64,000 nt of DNA from Silene conica (GCA_029255685.2 CM055312.2:84361010-84425009); one strand, 5' to 3'; counted from the stretch's first letter, positions 1-12,200 are shown. The notes: a model not told the origin generated them from the sequence alone. Numbers and translations: made by a program.

Positions 1-156
1 TTGTGCGTCTCCCCTGCCCTGTCCTCTTAGTTCATCGTTCAACATAACAGCTATGTTTTTTACTACGTAGCTTACCTTGTTGATTTCTTCTTTTAGATCG
101 TCAATATCCCCCATCCATGGTTTGTTCCCGATTGATGAAGATCCTTTTTCACTCAT
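1..156 (-). CDS. 5' end of a retrotransposon gag ORF (partial)
   Basis: A minus-strand ATG at 156 opens a frame that stays open to the window edge (about 52 codons, acidic/basic, beginning MSEKGSSS). It lies about 65 bp downstream, in minus orientation, of a primer-binding site and LTR, which is where gag starts in an LTR retrotransposon. No diagnostic gag domain is visible in this short piece, so assignment rests on position only. The rest of the element lies outside the window. Confidence 0.5.
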   Translation of the reverse strand, partial: MSEKGSSSIGNKPWMGDIDDLKEEINKVSYVVKNIAVMLNDELRGQGRGDAQ

Positions 157-205
157 GATGTTTCTGCCCAAGATTGATTTATGATAGCAACAAACCAATA
201 ACCTA

Positions 206-220
206 AGCTCTGATTACCAA
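206..220 (-). other. Primer-binding site of an LTR retrotransposon
   Basis: Read on the minus strand this is TTGGTAATCAGAGCT, one inserted base away from the plant consensus TGGTATCAGAGC (complementary to initiator tRNA-Met). It lies 2 bp from the LTR edge at 223, the normal spacing. Confidence 0.65.
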
Positions 221-222
221 TT

Positions 223-784
223 TGATGTAGAACTCGTGATTTAAATAAACCAGAAAGTACTTCGCTCTCAACCTCGCAAGGTAGATCACTCGACACTCTC
301 GACAACAACCTCGCAAGGGTGTTAAACTCTCGGATATCTCGCAAGATAATCGAAACAAGGCTCACAAATTTTGTAAACTAAAGATTGTATTAAAACTTGA
401 ATGAAAATAACTGAATACATAAGGCCCTATATATAAGAAAGATAGGGACACAACTACAAAACTTACTATAACTAGGATGGTGAATCCAATAACAAATAGA
501 ACTTCTACTCCTACTGAATATAGGTTTTCTCATTTGTTTAGGACTATTATTTCTACTACTACTTAGACTAGGAAATACATGATCCCTAATCTTTTTATTT
601 TAACTAACAAACTATTAACTAACTATTAACTAACTCGAACTACTTGCTTCCTCACGCCACTACGTCCTCCACCAAAGTAACCACGGTCACATAACTTGAA
701 CCAATCTTGAACCCCTCGTTGATGTTAGCGATATTCCGAGATATCAAGACTTCATTTGTGCTATCTCCTAACGCTCTTGCATCA
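223..784 (-). repeat. 5' LTR of a minus-strand LTR retrotransposon
   Basis: The block is bounded by the 5-bp inverted termini TGATG/CATCA, giving an LTR of 562 bp next to a tRNA-Met-type primer-binding site. A minus-strand TATA box (cttatataTAGGG, about 425-436) would drive transcription toward the window start. The other LTR is outside the window, so no target duplication or age can be given. The last bases overlap the TC that begins the Helitron at 782, so the exact edge is ambiguous by 3 bp. Gypsy is more likely than copia from the sequence following the PBS, but this is inference. Confidence 0.65.
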
Positions 785-917
785 ATATTAGTATTAAAAG
801 GGTTGTACAAATAATATGTCAACACTCAAAAAAACTTATTCTTGTCTATTCATACTTTATGATAATAACAATGAATGAAAATGCATACCCGTGCAATTTG
901 CACGGGTATAAAACTAG
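782..917 (+). mobile_element. Miniature non-autonomous Helitron (136 bp)
   Basis: It starts with TC after an A and shares the ATTAAAAGG subterminal motif seen in the other Helitron 5' ends of this window. It ends with a hairpin CCCGTGCAATTTGCACGGG (888-906), a short spacer, and CTAG followed by host T (914-918). This is the standard A^TC...CTRR^T Helitron structure. The LTR element to its left abuts or overlaps the first bases, so the LTR probably inserted at or beside its 5' tip. An alternative is that only the 3' end is real and the 5' match is chance. Confidence 0.6.
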
Positions 918-940
918 TTACATCGTTATTCTTAAAACTA

Positions 941-2006
941 TCTTATTCATTAAAGCAACAAGTCAACAACCATAGAGCTGATGTGTCGCTCTGTGGTTTA
1001 AAGTACATTACTTTTTTATTTTTTTCTTAATGGACCCCACAATGTTCCCCACTAACTCCCCCATATTTTTTTCCTTTTATTTAAAGAGGATTCGTGATAC
1101 AACAATTAAGTTGAATCGTCGTATGGTCGTGTTAGATATTTGAAAGCAACGAACTAATTTTGTTTAGGATTACATAATTATTTAAGTAACTACAAAATAA
1201 AAATTCTGTATGACGGGATACGTTCATTCAGCCAACAACACGGACTAATTTAAAATAAGACAATTTTTTTTTCTAAATTACTTGCATAATCAGAAATGTG
1301 TGAATTAAAATAGATTATACAATTTGAATGAATTACATGATATTATTAAATCACAGTACAATAAAACCAGAACTAACATCATATATAAGTCAATCATGAA
1401 ATTAAATTGCGTTATAAAATTAACCCGTGATGTAAATCAAGAGTTGGAAAATACAGTCAAAAATAGAAAAAAAAAATAGAAAAAACTAAAAATTTAAATT
1501 AATTCGATAGGGTCAAAATCTTAAAAAAAATTAAAGATCAATATTAATGTTGTAAAAATAATCAAAATTATATTGCACCAAAAAAGTAATTGAAAATTTT
1601 AAATAAAAGAACATATTGTTCTATAAAAACAATAGTTTATAAAATATATAAATTCACAGATCGGATTTTTTCATTTTAATGAAACACATTAGTTGAATGA
1701 AAAGTAATTAAGTGACTTAGGTCGTAATTAATTGGCAACAATATGAAAAAAGCACATAAAAATATTTGAAAATAAAATGTTACTCCACCAATTAACACTA
1801 TGGTTTTATTTTATACTAATTGCATGTGAAATTTTCAAATGAAATTCATAATCTTTTTTATTAACCAATTATTAGGCCAATTAAATTATCAAATAACAAG
1901 TAGGGGAAATTTTATTACCTTACTTTAAAACCTAATTTACACTTACTACTTTTTGTAATAACTTCTTAAACGATATACCCGTGCAATTTACACGGGTTAA
2001 GACTAG
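941..2006 (+). mobile_element. Non-autonomous Helitron (1.07 kb)
   Basis: The 3' end is clear: hairpin CCCGTG(CAATTTA)CACGGG at 1978-1996, then CTAG at 2003-2006 before host T. The best 5' end is TCTTATTCATTAAAG at 941, preceded by A, matching the family 5' pattern. The interior is AT-rich with no coding frame of note, and no Rep/helicase sequence. The 3' end is firm; the 5' end is inferred. Confidence 0.65.
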
Positions 2007-2574
2007 TACCGTGCATAGGGATGGCAGCGGTCGGGTACCCAACCCAGACCCTTAGGGTCGGACCCTAATGGGTCGGGTATGGGTTTGAATATTTGGGACC
2101 CGCTCGGGTATGGGTCATGGGTCCAATATAAAAAATGTAGGGTCGGGTCTGGGTCTAACTATTGAGACCCGCCCCGCCCCGTGGACCGTGTATTTTTTAA
2201 AAAAAAAAAAAAATTAAAATCATAAATCAACTAGTCAACTTACGTTCCCAGGGTCATTTTTTAAAAGGGGGTTGCGAAAGGTCGTCGACGTTTTGCGATA
2301 AATCGTCGACGTTTTTTATAAAAAAGACCAAGCTTGCCCTTTTGTCCTTATCTCTCTAAAATTTATTCTCTCAAACAAATTTTTATAAATACTACAATAA
2401 TACAAAATAAAATCAATATTAACAAGTTAAATAATATAAATTATCCATTTAAATACAAAATTAACAACTTTTTATTCAATTACTTACAAAATTAAATAAC
2501 TTTAATGATAAATAATAACATTTAACTATTAAAATTGAAAATATACAGTTAAAAAAAAAAACCGAACAATAGAA

Positions 2575-2905
2575 GGACATGTGAATTTCACGTCCAAACC
2601 AAGGACGGACGTGAAATCCACACGTCCTTCATGGTCATGGACGTGGGATTCACAAGTCCTAACCCATGTTGGACGTGTAAATGACATGCAAACAAAATTC
2701 ATTATTTCCCCCTGGACGTGGGAAATGCACGTCCATCACCATATTGGCCGTGTATTTCTCACGTCCTATCCACCCTTAGCCGACTATTTTACACGTCCTA
2801 TCTACACTGGGCCGGCCATTTCACACGTCCTACCCAACCATGGACGGCAATTTCCCACGTCCTATCCACCCTTGGCCGGCCATTTCACACGTCCTACCCC
2901 ACATC
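2575..2905. repeat. GGACGTG/CACGTCC minisatellite
   Basis: About a dozen copies of GGACGTG or its complement CACGTCC are spaced every 20-40 bp, with linking text such as CTATCCACCCTTGGCCGGCC. Because each unit is half of an inverted pair, the array can fold into many hairpins. Overlapping short open frames with PPLA..HFTRP-type repetition are by-products of the array. Confidence 0.7.
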
Positions 2906-3058
2906 CGTTACCAAAATTGTGTTTTCATTCCCAAATCAAACAAAATAAACACAACAACTAAATCGACATTATACGACACTAATAAGAACAATAACAACAC
3001 AAACAACAACAATAACAAAAAAGACAAAAATTCAAGAGGAAATTGAAAAAATTAACAA

Positions 3059-3165
3059 AAAGGTGGTGGTCGGAGTGGTGGTCCTCGGCGGTGGTGCGTG
3101 AGGTGGTTGTAAGGTGGTGGTCGGAGTAGTGGTGGTGCGTGAGGTGGTGGTGGTGGTGTCGTGGG
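3059..3165 (+). repeat. GGTGGT-rich tract
   Basis: A purine-skewed, G-rich run built from GGTGGTGG, GGTCGGAGT and GTGCGTGAGG units, with two recognisable copies of roughly 60 bp (3061-3110 and 3115-3160). Many GG doublets make weak G-quadruplex formation possible. Confidence 0.55.
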
Positions 3166-3881
3166 TGGGAGGGTTTAGAGAGTTTTGAATTTGGGTGGGG
3201 TTTGAGAGGTAAAGGGTAGAAATGTCTTTTTTCTGAATTTCGTCGACGATTTTTCGCAAAACGTCGACGATCTTTCGCGATTAGGTTTTTAAAATACTCT
3301 CTTCTCTTATGATGTTTGGGACTAACAGTGAATGTCATTAGAACTACATGTGAGCTAAAATAATAGCTGTGATGTCGCGTCTATCATGAAATTGTTCCTT
3401 AATCAACATGGAAAGCACATCTTTACAATTGTAAGATTAAAAATATATGCTTAGTTGCTTACAATTGGTGGTTTGCTGGTACATTGGTACCTCATGTTTC
3501 TCATAATACTTTAATTGGGACATGTGAGATTAAAAATATAAGCTTACAGTTGGTTTGATTATGTTTGTTAATTGTCAAACAATTTCTTTGTGTTTGGTAT
3601 TTGTAATTTTTAAGAGATTTAAGAATTTTTCCAAGACTTTGTAATACTTTAATTAAGACTTTGTAATTTAATTTAAACCTTGGTACATTTTATCGAAGGA
3701 TTCGTTAAAAAACGTTGGACTCTAAGGTAGACCCTACCCAGACCCAGACCCGTTAGGGTCGGGTATGGGTCCATTAATTTCAGACCCTGCCGGGTATGGG
3801 TCTAAGGATTTTTAGGCCGGGTCGGGTCGGGTCTTGCCGGACCCTACCCAGACCCTACCCATTGCCATCCCTAACCGTGCA

Positions 3882-4249
3882 ATAACGAAAGGCCCCCTTG
3901 AAGTGTGAGAATAAAAATAGACTAATAAATTGACTTAACCGACAATGAGTAACGTGTGTAGACGTGCAAGGTGTGACTTAGTTCTTAAACAAAAAAGAAA
4001 AAGTGAAAAAAACCACACAGAAATATAAAAAAGAGAGAATTGTGAAGATATTGTGCCCAGTTTTTAGTTTGAGTGAAATGATAGTGACATGAATAGATTA
4101 TGGAAGAGAGTTTAGTTTGACAATGACATCTTTTGAAAATTTTGTCATCTTTTTTCTTATTTTCTTTTTCACATTGTGATTCACATTTTCATATATACAT
4201 TATTATTATACAACCCTATTTCTTCACCCATTCAACCAACATACGACAA
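3882..4249 (+). promoter_or_regulatory. Upstream region / presumed 5'UTR of the receptor-like kinase
   Basis: This stretch separates the hAT element from the kinase start codon. It is AT-rich, with CT-rich runs at 4140-4175 and an in-frame open stretch upstream of the ATG. No clear TATA box or start site can be fixed by eye. Confidence 0.3.
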
Positions 4250-7200
4250 ATGATTATGAGCAAGTTTATGTTTCTTTGTTTTGTTGTTTTTATACAACAA
4301 CAAAATTTGTTGCACTTCTTGTTTGTTGATGCTACACAAATATCCCCTGTTTCATCACCTCATCTTAGTCTTACTCCAAAGATGTCTCCAACAATGTCAC
4401 AGTTTTCAACAGGTAATTAGGTAATAAAACGGTACCAAGTCCGTTCATTTCATTTTCATACGTCTGTTCAAAGTCCGTAAGAGAATTATTTAGTAAACGT
4501 ATGGAAATGAAATGAATAGAGGGAGTGAGTTACGGTTACTAATGGTACTACTATACTACTTGTTCCGGATTATTTCATGTTATTTTTAATGGGTTGTTTG
4601 AAGATTTGAGATTGAAATGGAATAAAGAAATGAAGAAATGATAGTACCAGATCACTGAAATATGATAATTATATGAAATGATGACAGATTGTATGTACCT
4701 AAATTTAATGTGAGTTATACTCTTATAAGAAATAATATCTTTTTTTGCTCACCGTCTATTATTTTTCATGAACTAGCTGTCATTAATGCATCAAGGTTGC
4801 ATTATTTCTGACAAAATTTGCTTAACGTACTACTCTTCAATTTTTTATATTTAATCATATTTTATGAAGCGGGTTTCCATTACATTTCATTTTGGAAGGT
4901 CTGGGAATTCTAGTTAGTTGGATGCATGTTTCTTAGCATTCTCTACTCTTTTTCTGGATTAAATTATGTGATCAGGAATACAGGGTGAGGGCGGTATAAA
5001 GAACAGAAAAATGGATACATTCCACAGATTGAAAGTAGCTCTTATCGTCGCCTGTGCGTCAGTTGGTGTCGTCGTGCTGTCTTTGTTTACTATGTGGATT
5101 TGGCATAGGAAGTTCTCGGATAAACCTCGAAAGAGTCGTCCTAAGAACTCAGGTATTAATTAATGTTATTGATCTCGTTTACGTGTTAGTAATAGTCTCG
5201 GAATAATGGGTGTATAATGAGACGTGATTTAATATTATTGCAGATGGTGTTAGGGGGGTTGCACTTAATCAATCAAATGTCATCTTTAATTCATTGAAAA
5301 TGAATGCAAAATGGAGAGGAAGTGTGATAACAATGGAGTACAAGCTACTAGAGTCGACAACCGACCATTTCGATGAAAGGAACATCCTTGGTGTTGGTGG
5401 ATTTGGAATTGTGTACAAGGCTAAGCTTGATACTAATTGTTATGTTGCTGTCAAGAAGATTGACGGGGGCGGTCAGGATGCTGAAAAAGAGTTTGAGGTA
5501 TGTACTAAACCAACATTATCCCACTTCCTTAGTCACCCCGCCTTGTGGCGCTGCCAATTTCCAGATGATCCTATAATATCTTGAGACCCGAGGTATAGTA
5601 TAAGATGGCTATACCCCTGCGCGGTGCCAATTTCCAGATGACCCTATAATGACAATTGCATTGGAAAACGCGTCTAGTCTACTGCTTTACAGTACAGAAG
5701 CGTAAAGAGTATAGTAGAATTTGATCTTACCGGAAGTGGTAACTAAAGCATGAAATTGCAATGTAGAATGAAGTTGAGCTATTGAGTAGCATTCGACATC
5801 AGAATATCATAACACTCCTGGGCTATTGCTTCCATGGGGATTCCAAACTGCTCGTATACGAGCTCATGGAGAACGGTTGTCTAGAAGATCAGTTGCACGG
5901 TAAAGTGTTTCACCACTGTTGTCGATATAGACCAGAAAAATGACAATTCACAGTCATACAAGTTAGTTGATTTTTTTCTGTAATTGATGAATTATGTAGG
6001 CGCTGCTCGAGGATCAGCTTTGAGTTGGCATATGCGGATGAAAATTGCTCTGGATATTGCAAGGTGACTTAGTGAAGCTTCGATTAAGTACTACTCCGCA
6101 TCTGTTTTAGGAGTACTAAGTTTGTGTATCTTGACTAGGGGATTAGAGTATCTACATGAGCACTGCAATCCGCCCGTCATTCATAGAGATCTGAAATCAT
6201 CGAACATCCTTCTTGATTCCGAGTTCAATGCTAAGGTATTCATTTCTGAGAGTCTGAAACTATGACCAGACGTTTATAGTCTTTATATATAGTGACGACA
6301 TTATCAGTGCAGTGGTTGATACAACTTAACCATATGGACATTTGATAGGTTTCGGATTTTGGGCTGGCGATCACAGACGGACCTTATGGGAAGAACAACA
6401 TCAAGCTGTCGGGCACCCTAGGGTATGTGGCACCAGAGTACCTGTTACATGGTATGACAACTAAACTTGAATTCCATAGACGGATAATTATTACAATGTC
6501 GGGTTGGAATGATATTATAATCGGATAAAAGTAGTTGATCATGTAAATGAATGGAAGTAAGAAATTAAATATAAATGTAGAAGTAGTAGCACATGTAATG
6601 CCCAATTAAAGGGGGAGGTGGGTCAATTATGTTATAAGTGTTGGCTTTCTAAATAACCTCATATAGTCATAGGGTATTATGGAATGAATGAAGTTGATAC
6701 CCCCTTTTTAATTGTTTATCTCCAATTCTAGATGGATTTGGTCCACTATTATTATTAATAGTTTTATGATGATAAAAGTTGTAGATGTCAGGAAAACATA
6801 GTTGTCAATGATTCTATATATACATTACATTCATTCAATTAACTATTCTCATCTAATGTACTTTGCCTGCTTTAATCATGTGATGTAGTTATTGTACTTG
6901 GGAATTTTAGTATTTAGGTACTGGGTTTTGACTTTAGACCCTTATCACGGGAGCTATTGTGACACTGGGGTAATGTTGTTGTCAACCATGAATCGACACC
7001 TGTGGGATGTGTCGGGTGGGATACTTGTTTTGTGAGTGGGATAAACATTGGAATTGGTTTACATAATGGTTTGCAGGTAAATTGACGGATAAAAGCGATG
7101 TGTATGCGTTTGGAGTGGTACTATTGGAACTTCTACTTGGGAGAAGGCCTGTGGAAAAAACATCACCAGCTCAATGTCAATCCATTGTCACATGGGTATG

Positions 7201-7921
7201 TCTCAATTCACCATTAAACTATATCTTATACGTACATGCCTCACATTATTGAAGCCTCCTTTCTTGGTATCATCAAATTTCAGGCTATGCCTCAACTAAC
7301 AGACAGATTAAAGCTTCCAAACATTGTCGATCCCGTGATTCGAGACACCATGGACACCAAGCATTTGTACCAAGTAACTTCTCAAATCATTTGCCTTTTT
7401 TAATGCCCTCACCTGCTTGCTTATTTAGCCATCTACTCTTCTGAGTTCCGACTTAAACCAGAATTCACGACAGTTTGTACCCGACCTGCCAAACTAGTCA
7501 TTTAAGAGATTTCGAGTTGGGGTGAGTTTAAGGCTTATTGAATCAATTTGGGAAAGGGTCGCTAAGGTCTGAACAACACCCAAGGGAATAGTTTAATGTC
7601 AGCTAGCTCAAGTACCAAGTTTTTGAAAATTGGTTATCATAATCTTCATTCCAACCTTGTCAATGTTTAAACTCCCCTCACACCCAAAAAAACGAATGAA
7701 TGCTAATAATGTGTGTTTGTGTGTGTGTGTGTGAGAGTGTGCAGGTTGCAGCTGTAGCTGTTTTATGCGTGCAACCAGAACCAAGTTATCGGCCCTTGAT
7801 AACTGATGTTCTGCACTCGCTTATCCCTCTCGTCCCAGTGGAACTTGGTGGTACCCTCAGAATGCACCAAAGTGCACCATCCACAGCGTCATCAGCATCT
7901 AATGACGTGCAAACAGCGTAG
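4250..7921 (+). CDS. Receptor-like protein kinase, At1g80640 type (10 exons)
   Basis: Predicted membrane Ser/Thr kinase of 458 aa. Exons: 4250-4412, 4976-5152, 5244-5497, 5767-5899, 6000-6063, 6139-6235, 6349-6451, 7077-7195, 7284-7373, 7745-7921; all introns are GT-AG and all phases join. The protein has a hydrophobic signal segment (residues 1-25), a very short Ser/Pro-rich extracellular part without LRR or lectin domains, one membrane span (about 75-97), then the kinase: glycine loop GVGGFG from about residue 163, AVKK lysine at 184, HRD aspartate at 280 (RD kinase), DFG at 299-301 and [10 protein letters not shown] in the activation segment. Sequence such as [15 protein letters not shown] and [19 protein letters not shown] matches the At1g80640 family as I know it; ligand and substrate are unknown. 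Second ATG at 4256 is an alternative start. All key residues are present, so it is probably functional. Confidence 0.92.
4435..4530. mobile_element. Stowaway-like MITE in RLK intron 1
   Basis: A foldback of about 95 bp: AAGTCCGTTCATTTCATTTT at the left is mirrored by GAAATGAAATGAATAGAGGG at the right, close to the Stowaway end CTCCCTCCGTTC. TA dinucleotides flank both ends. It lies wholly in intron 1 and does not touch splice sites. Confidence 0.55.
7711..7740 (+). repeat. (GT)n microsatellite at the 3' end of RLK intron 9
   Basis: A GT-repeat run ends in GAGAGTGTGCAG, so it sits in place of the usual polypyrimidine tract directly before the exon-10 acceptor at 7744. Length variation here could affect splicing of the last exon. 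Confidence 0.7.
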
Positions 7922-9249
7922 CATCTGGAGATGTTCATTCTCCGCCAACATTCGTATGTATACAGTTTGGAGATCCCATTTGGTTGTGCTAAAAAATCTT
8001 CACAAGTCCTAATCGCATTGGTCGCAAATGGAAATGGAAATGGGTTATCATCAAGATGTTTTCTTTTCCGGCGTGCCATACCATTTTTGTAAGACGTTTA
8101 TTGTTAGACCAACTTCATACTCATTTACATAAGTGCGGTAAGATGTGTATAGGTGAGTTGGTCTTCCAATAAATTTATTTATTGATGATATCATGTACAA
8201 GTTTGTGTCTTTCGAGACTCAAATTGTACGAGTAGGTCGTCGCAAAGGAAGGACTATTGGTTTTGGTTTGAGTTTTACTTACCAACTCTGTAAAAAAGAA
8301 ATCACATATTCACATATGCATGACTTTGTATATAAACTGTCGTCTACACATTTTCTGTGTGTTTTTTTCGGTTTTCAATATAAGTTAGTTTTAGGCCAAA
8401 GGTTGAAGGTCCGCCACAAAATAAGCGCCAATGTATATTAAAGTACCAAAATGCACGACAAAAGCAAAGATAATCAAGAAAAAGACCGCAAATAAAACTC
8501 ACAATCGAGACAAATGGAGCACGACGACATGGTTTTAACTTTTTACCATGTCGTGTCCGCGCTTAAAGGCCAATTATAAGTGATTAAGTTAAATTTCGGG
8601 TCATCCGATAGTATCGAATGAACACAAGGAACCCGTGTCCATCTGAACTATGTTGAACTCAAAATAAGCAGGGTCTTTCTTAAAAGTTACTCAGATAATG
8701 TTAGGCCAATGTTGTTTGGGGGTAGGAATTAGGATGTCAAAACCAAGAAGCATGCAGTCAGCTGCTACTTCCAATACAAAAGTTTCAGCCATCAGTATTA
8801 ATGCTGGCAGTCTAACATTAATTGACAATTAAACAAAGGCTTACCCAAATTGTAGTCTCCCAACAACTATTAAAGCACCAAAGATCCAACTTTTAATGCA
8901 CCAAATAGCTTCTATAAAGTGTGCCAAGCCTCATGACTATACTGTTGAAGTGTTGATTGGCAATGGGGAGATTTCAAAAATAGCATGGCAAACCAAAAGC
9001 AAGTATCGCAAATTCATGTATAACATCGTCTCACTGTGAAACAAAGGTACACGTAACAATATAGTCCTCCCGAGGAAAAAATTGGGGAAAATCTCCACTC
9101 GGCTGAAACTAATCGGTGTTTGGTAACATGCATACACTAGTGTACATCCTTATTATTACAGCCTTACATGACCTCGCGCTCAAGGTGAACCTCTCACCAA
9201 AAATGAAATGGATTTATGATGTCTTTTAAGTGTTGTGTACGTACATCTT
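7922..9249. other. Convergent intergenic region between RLK and AAT
   Basis: This holds the presumed 3'UTRs of both genes (RLK reading in from the left, AAT from the right). Several short frames occur, none with codon-like conservation or a domain. No transposon ends recognised. Confidence 0.5.
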
Positions 9250-12200
9250 TCAACTAACATTATAGTACGAGTCAATGATGGCATCAGCAAGGTACTCACA
9301 TTTGGCTGAAGATAAACCAGCAAGCGATATTCTTCCATCCTTTGTCATGTATACATGCCATTTATCGGTCATATTATCACTCTGTCAAAACGAAGGCAAA
9401 CCAACGTTAGACAATTTGGCATGACATTGCTAAAATTGATGCAAATCGTGCACATGGCTATAAATAGATGAAAAGTTCACCTGAGCCTTGTTCAGGCCTG
9501 TGAATGAGAACATGCCAATCTGTTTAAGGATGTATGACCAGTCTTTCCCACTCTTGTCCTTCGAAACGATGCTGTCATATAGCTTTTGTCTTACACTCTT
9601 GATCCTACCAGCCATCATTTGCATCTCGTCTTTCCACTCCCCAAACATTTCTGAATCGCCGACAACATTGGCAACAATCTTTGCCCCGTGAATGGGAGGG
9701 TTTGAGTACATAGCTCGAGCAAGTCTTTTTAGTTGACTCTTGACTCTGAAAGTGGTGGTAAGTAAACACTTCAGATGTCTCGCTTAAAAGGTATCATCTT
9801 GACATCGATAACAAGGAATTCAAAGTATGTACGCAAAGAAAATTGAGATACTTGTGTAGTCGCATTACCTCGTGGCAGCGTCTGCTGATGAGCACACAAC
9901 ATTGATCGCGCCGATTCTTTCAGCATAGAGACCTAGATTCTTACTGTAAGATTGAGCAACAAGTAACTCCATGCCACGTGCAGCAAACAATCTTACAGAG
10001 GATGCATCTTCATCAAGGCTACCACTGGCAAAACCCTAATAAACAAGGAAGTCTCTCAGTTAATTGCTTGGAAGAAGATGTAAAGTATACCAGCTTAATT
10101 TTATAGTAATTAGTATTAGTGTATAAAGGCAATTATGAGAAAGGACACATTTCTAGGATAATTTGTTTAGGTTTCAACAAACAACTTCCAATATTCAACC
10201 ACTTCTAGATGCGTTGTTGAATAATAGGGCATATATGGCAATAAACATGATGATGGAGGACTCGTAAATGACAGCAAGATAATAACTGTATGAACAGATG
10301 ACCAGAAATGAACGACATAAACCAAATTACCTGATACGCAACATCAAAGAATGGAACGTGATTCTTCTCCTGGATGACATCAGCAATTTTTTCCCATTGT
10401 GCTGGAGTTGGATCGATACCAGTTGGATTGTGTGCACAACCATGAAGTAAGATAAATGATCCTTCAGGAGCTGCCTGAATTCAGGGAAAAAAAACATTTG
10501 GTAAGAACTTAAAAATGTTGAGAAAATAGAATTTTCAGCAGTAAGGTCCTGATTTTGTTTCGTAATGGTTGTCTAAATCATTCACCAATCTCCAACCAAA
10601 ATGCACATCCAGTGACCAATGTACTCAACAGCGCATAGCTTCCACCCCCAACAGTAAAACTCCGTCCATCAAATATACATTGTCCCCATTTAGAGGATAT
10701 AATTCTACAATATACAATATGTCTATACTATTTTGAAGGCAATTTTCAGGATGGGTCATTCAGAAACAAGCTCTCCATGTTGGTTGATACTGAGGTTAAG
10801 CTGTGTACATTTGACCCCCTCCCCCCACTCCGTCATTTGCAAAAGCTCTTGACACATTGAAATCATTTTGTTGGTAGTTATTATACAATAGTTTCAAATT
10901 TTGAAGGACCGGTGAAGGGAAGATAGTAACTTCGAGAATTTTATATTGTGCCTCCACTTTTGTTTGGAGAAATTAATAGTCCAAAGTGGAATCACTGGAC
11001 AACCTAAGTCAAATGTGAGCAATAAATTTGGGGAACAGATTGCTACGATAGACATGTAGTAGTTTGTAATTCATATTGCTAGTGGAGGGCTCCCTATATT
11101 TTGCATGGAAGTAGTATCTATCTTCCTCAACTGAAAACAAAACTCCATCTCCTGAAAATTCATCAACACTCTATCATACCAAGAATTCACCAATCCATCT
11201 TTTGCAAGTTGTGGAAAATGGCTAGGTGAACTCTATAGAGTTTGTTCCTGGTCTAGATTCAATAACTGTATTCACCACACAACGAGAGCGAAGTCACATG
11301 AACTTCAGTTCCCTTCCTTAGTTGAAACTTGAAAGCACAACACAATGTCCTACCAAAATAATAACACACCAACCCATCTTTCGAATCCCACCCCGAGAAA
11401 AGGAAAAAAAAATATCAAGCAGGCTATCTCCAACGTGGGATTATGAACAAATTACCTTAAGATCTGCTATCATCCCCTCAAAATCCAACCCAACTGTTTT
11501 GGGATCATAGTATCTGTACTCTGACCATGGAACTCTGGCATCGTTGAAAATATTTTTGTGATTCCCTAAAAGAAATTGCAGAGTTCAATTGAATTGAAGA
11601 AAAAGAACTATTGTCCATAAACTAAAAACAGATGAAAGAGAAGTGACACATACCCCATGTTGGAGACGATATCAAAACTTTTGCCCCGGGAAAGTAGCGT
11701 TCGATGAGTCCTGCTGCAAGGCGAAGGGAGCCAGTTCCTGAAAGACTTTGGACAGTTGCAACCTAGAAAGTACAAGGCAATCACTTATTAAATGATTTGA
11801 AGAAAGATAGAACTCTAAATTAGAAGGACACTGAGTATAATGACAAGTTCAGGAGACCACGAAAAGAGAAACTAATGTATTCTTGAAATACATACTCTTT
11901 GTTCCTTAATAACAGGGTTGCCAGCTCCAAATAACAACTCTGCCGTCGCTTTATTAAAAGCAGCCAATCCTTCAATAGGTAAATACTGCATATGGAAATC
12001 AAATGAATTAACCAAACAAAATACAAAAAGAATACACACAATGACAGAATGACATGGCCTGGTGTTCAACATACCTCCTTGAATTCTCCCCTCTCCAGCA
12101 TTAGGTTCTCTGCCTGAAAAATGAAGTAGCAAAAATTTTCATCATTTAATGTTCTACAAGGACCAGCAATTTTCATCCTAAAATCATAACAAATTTCTTC

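Larger units (their letters stand above)
2267..3285. mobile_element. Mutator-like MITE nested in the hAT element
   Basis: The inverted ends each hold two copies of GTCGTCGACG-type sequence: 2271-2310 GTTGCGAAAGGTCGTCGACG..., mirrored at 3241-3280. The flanks carry an identical 9-bp TTTTTAAAA at 2258-2266 and 3286-3294, as expected for Mutator-like elements. The outermost 4-5 bp of the two ends do not match, so the termini have either drifted or been misplaced by a few bases. The interior contains a GGACGTG/CACGTCC minisatellite and a GGTGGT-rich tract rather than a transposase. Confidence 0.65.
2016..3873. mobile_element. Non-autonomous hAT element with G/C-rich ends
   Basis: The ends are inverted (TAGGGATGGCA / TGCCATCCCTA) and flanked by a perfect 8-bp duplication, ACCGTGCA, at 2008-2015 and 3874-3881. 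This is diagnostic of the hAT superfamily. The subterminal regions (2025-2190 and 3725-3860) are packed with variants of GGGTCGGGT, GGGTATGGGT and GACCCTACCC, the clustered motif layout hAT transposases bind. No transposase frame remains. It inserted 1 bp beyond the Helitron end at 2006 and later received the nested element at 2267-3285. Confidence 0.85.

Noticed and set aside
2581-3046. Overlapping proline/histidine-rich frames in several phases
   Set aside because: Produced by the GGACGTG minisatellite and GGTGGT tract; open in multiple frames, no family.
4133-4249. Upstream extension of the RLK first exon
   Set aside because: The frame is open to a TTG at 4133 but contains no ATG before 4250; the ATG at 4250 gives a good signal peptide.
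9488-9691. Plus-strand frame over AAT exon 10
   Set aside because: Shadow of the conserved aminotransferase exon on the other strand.
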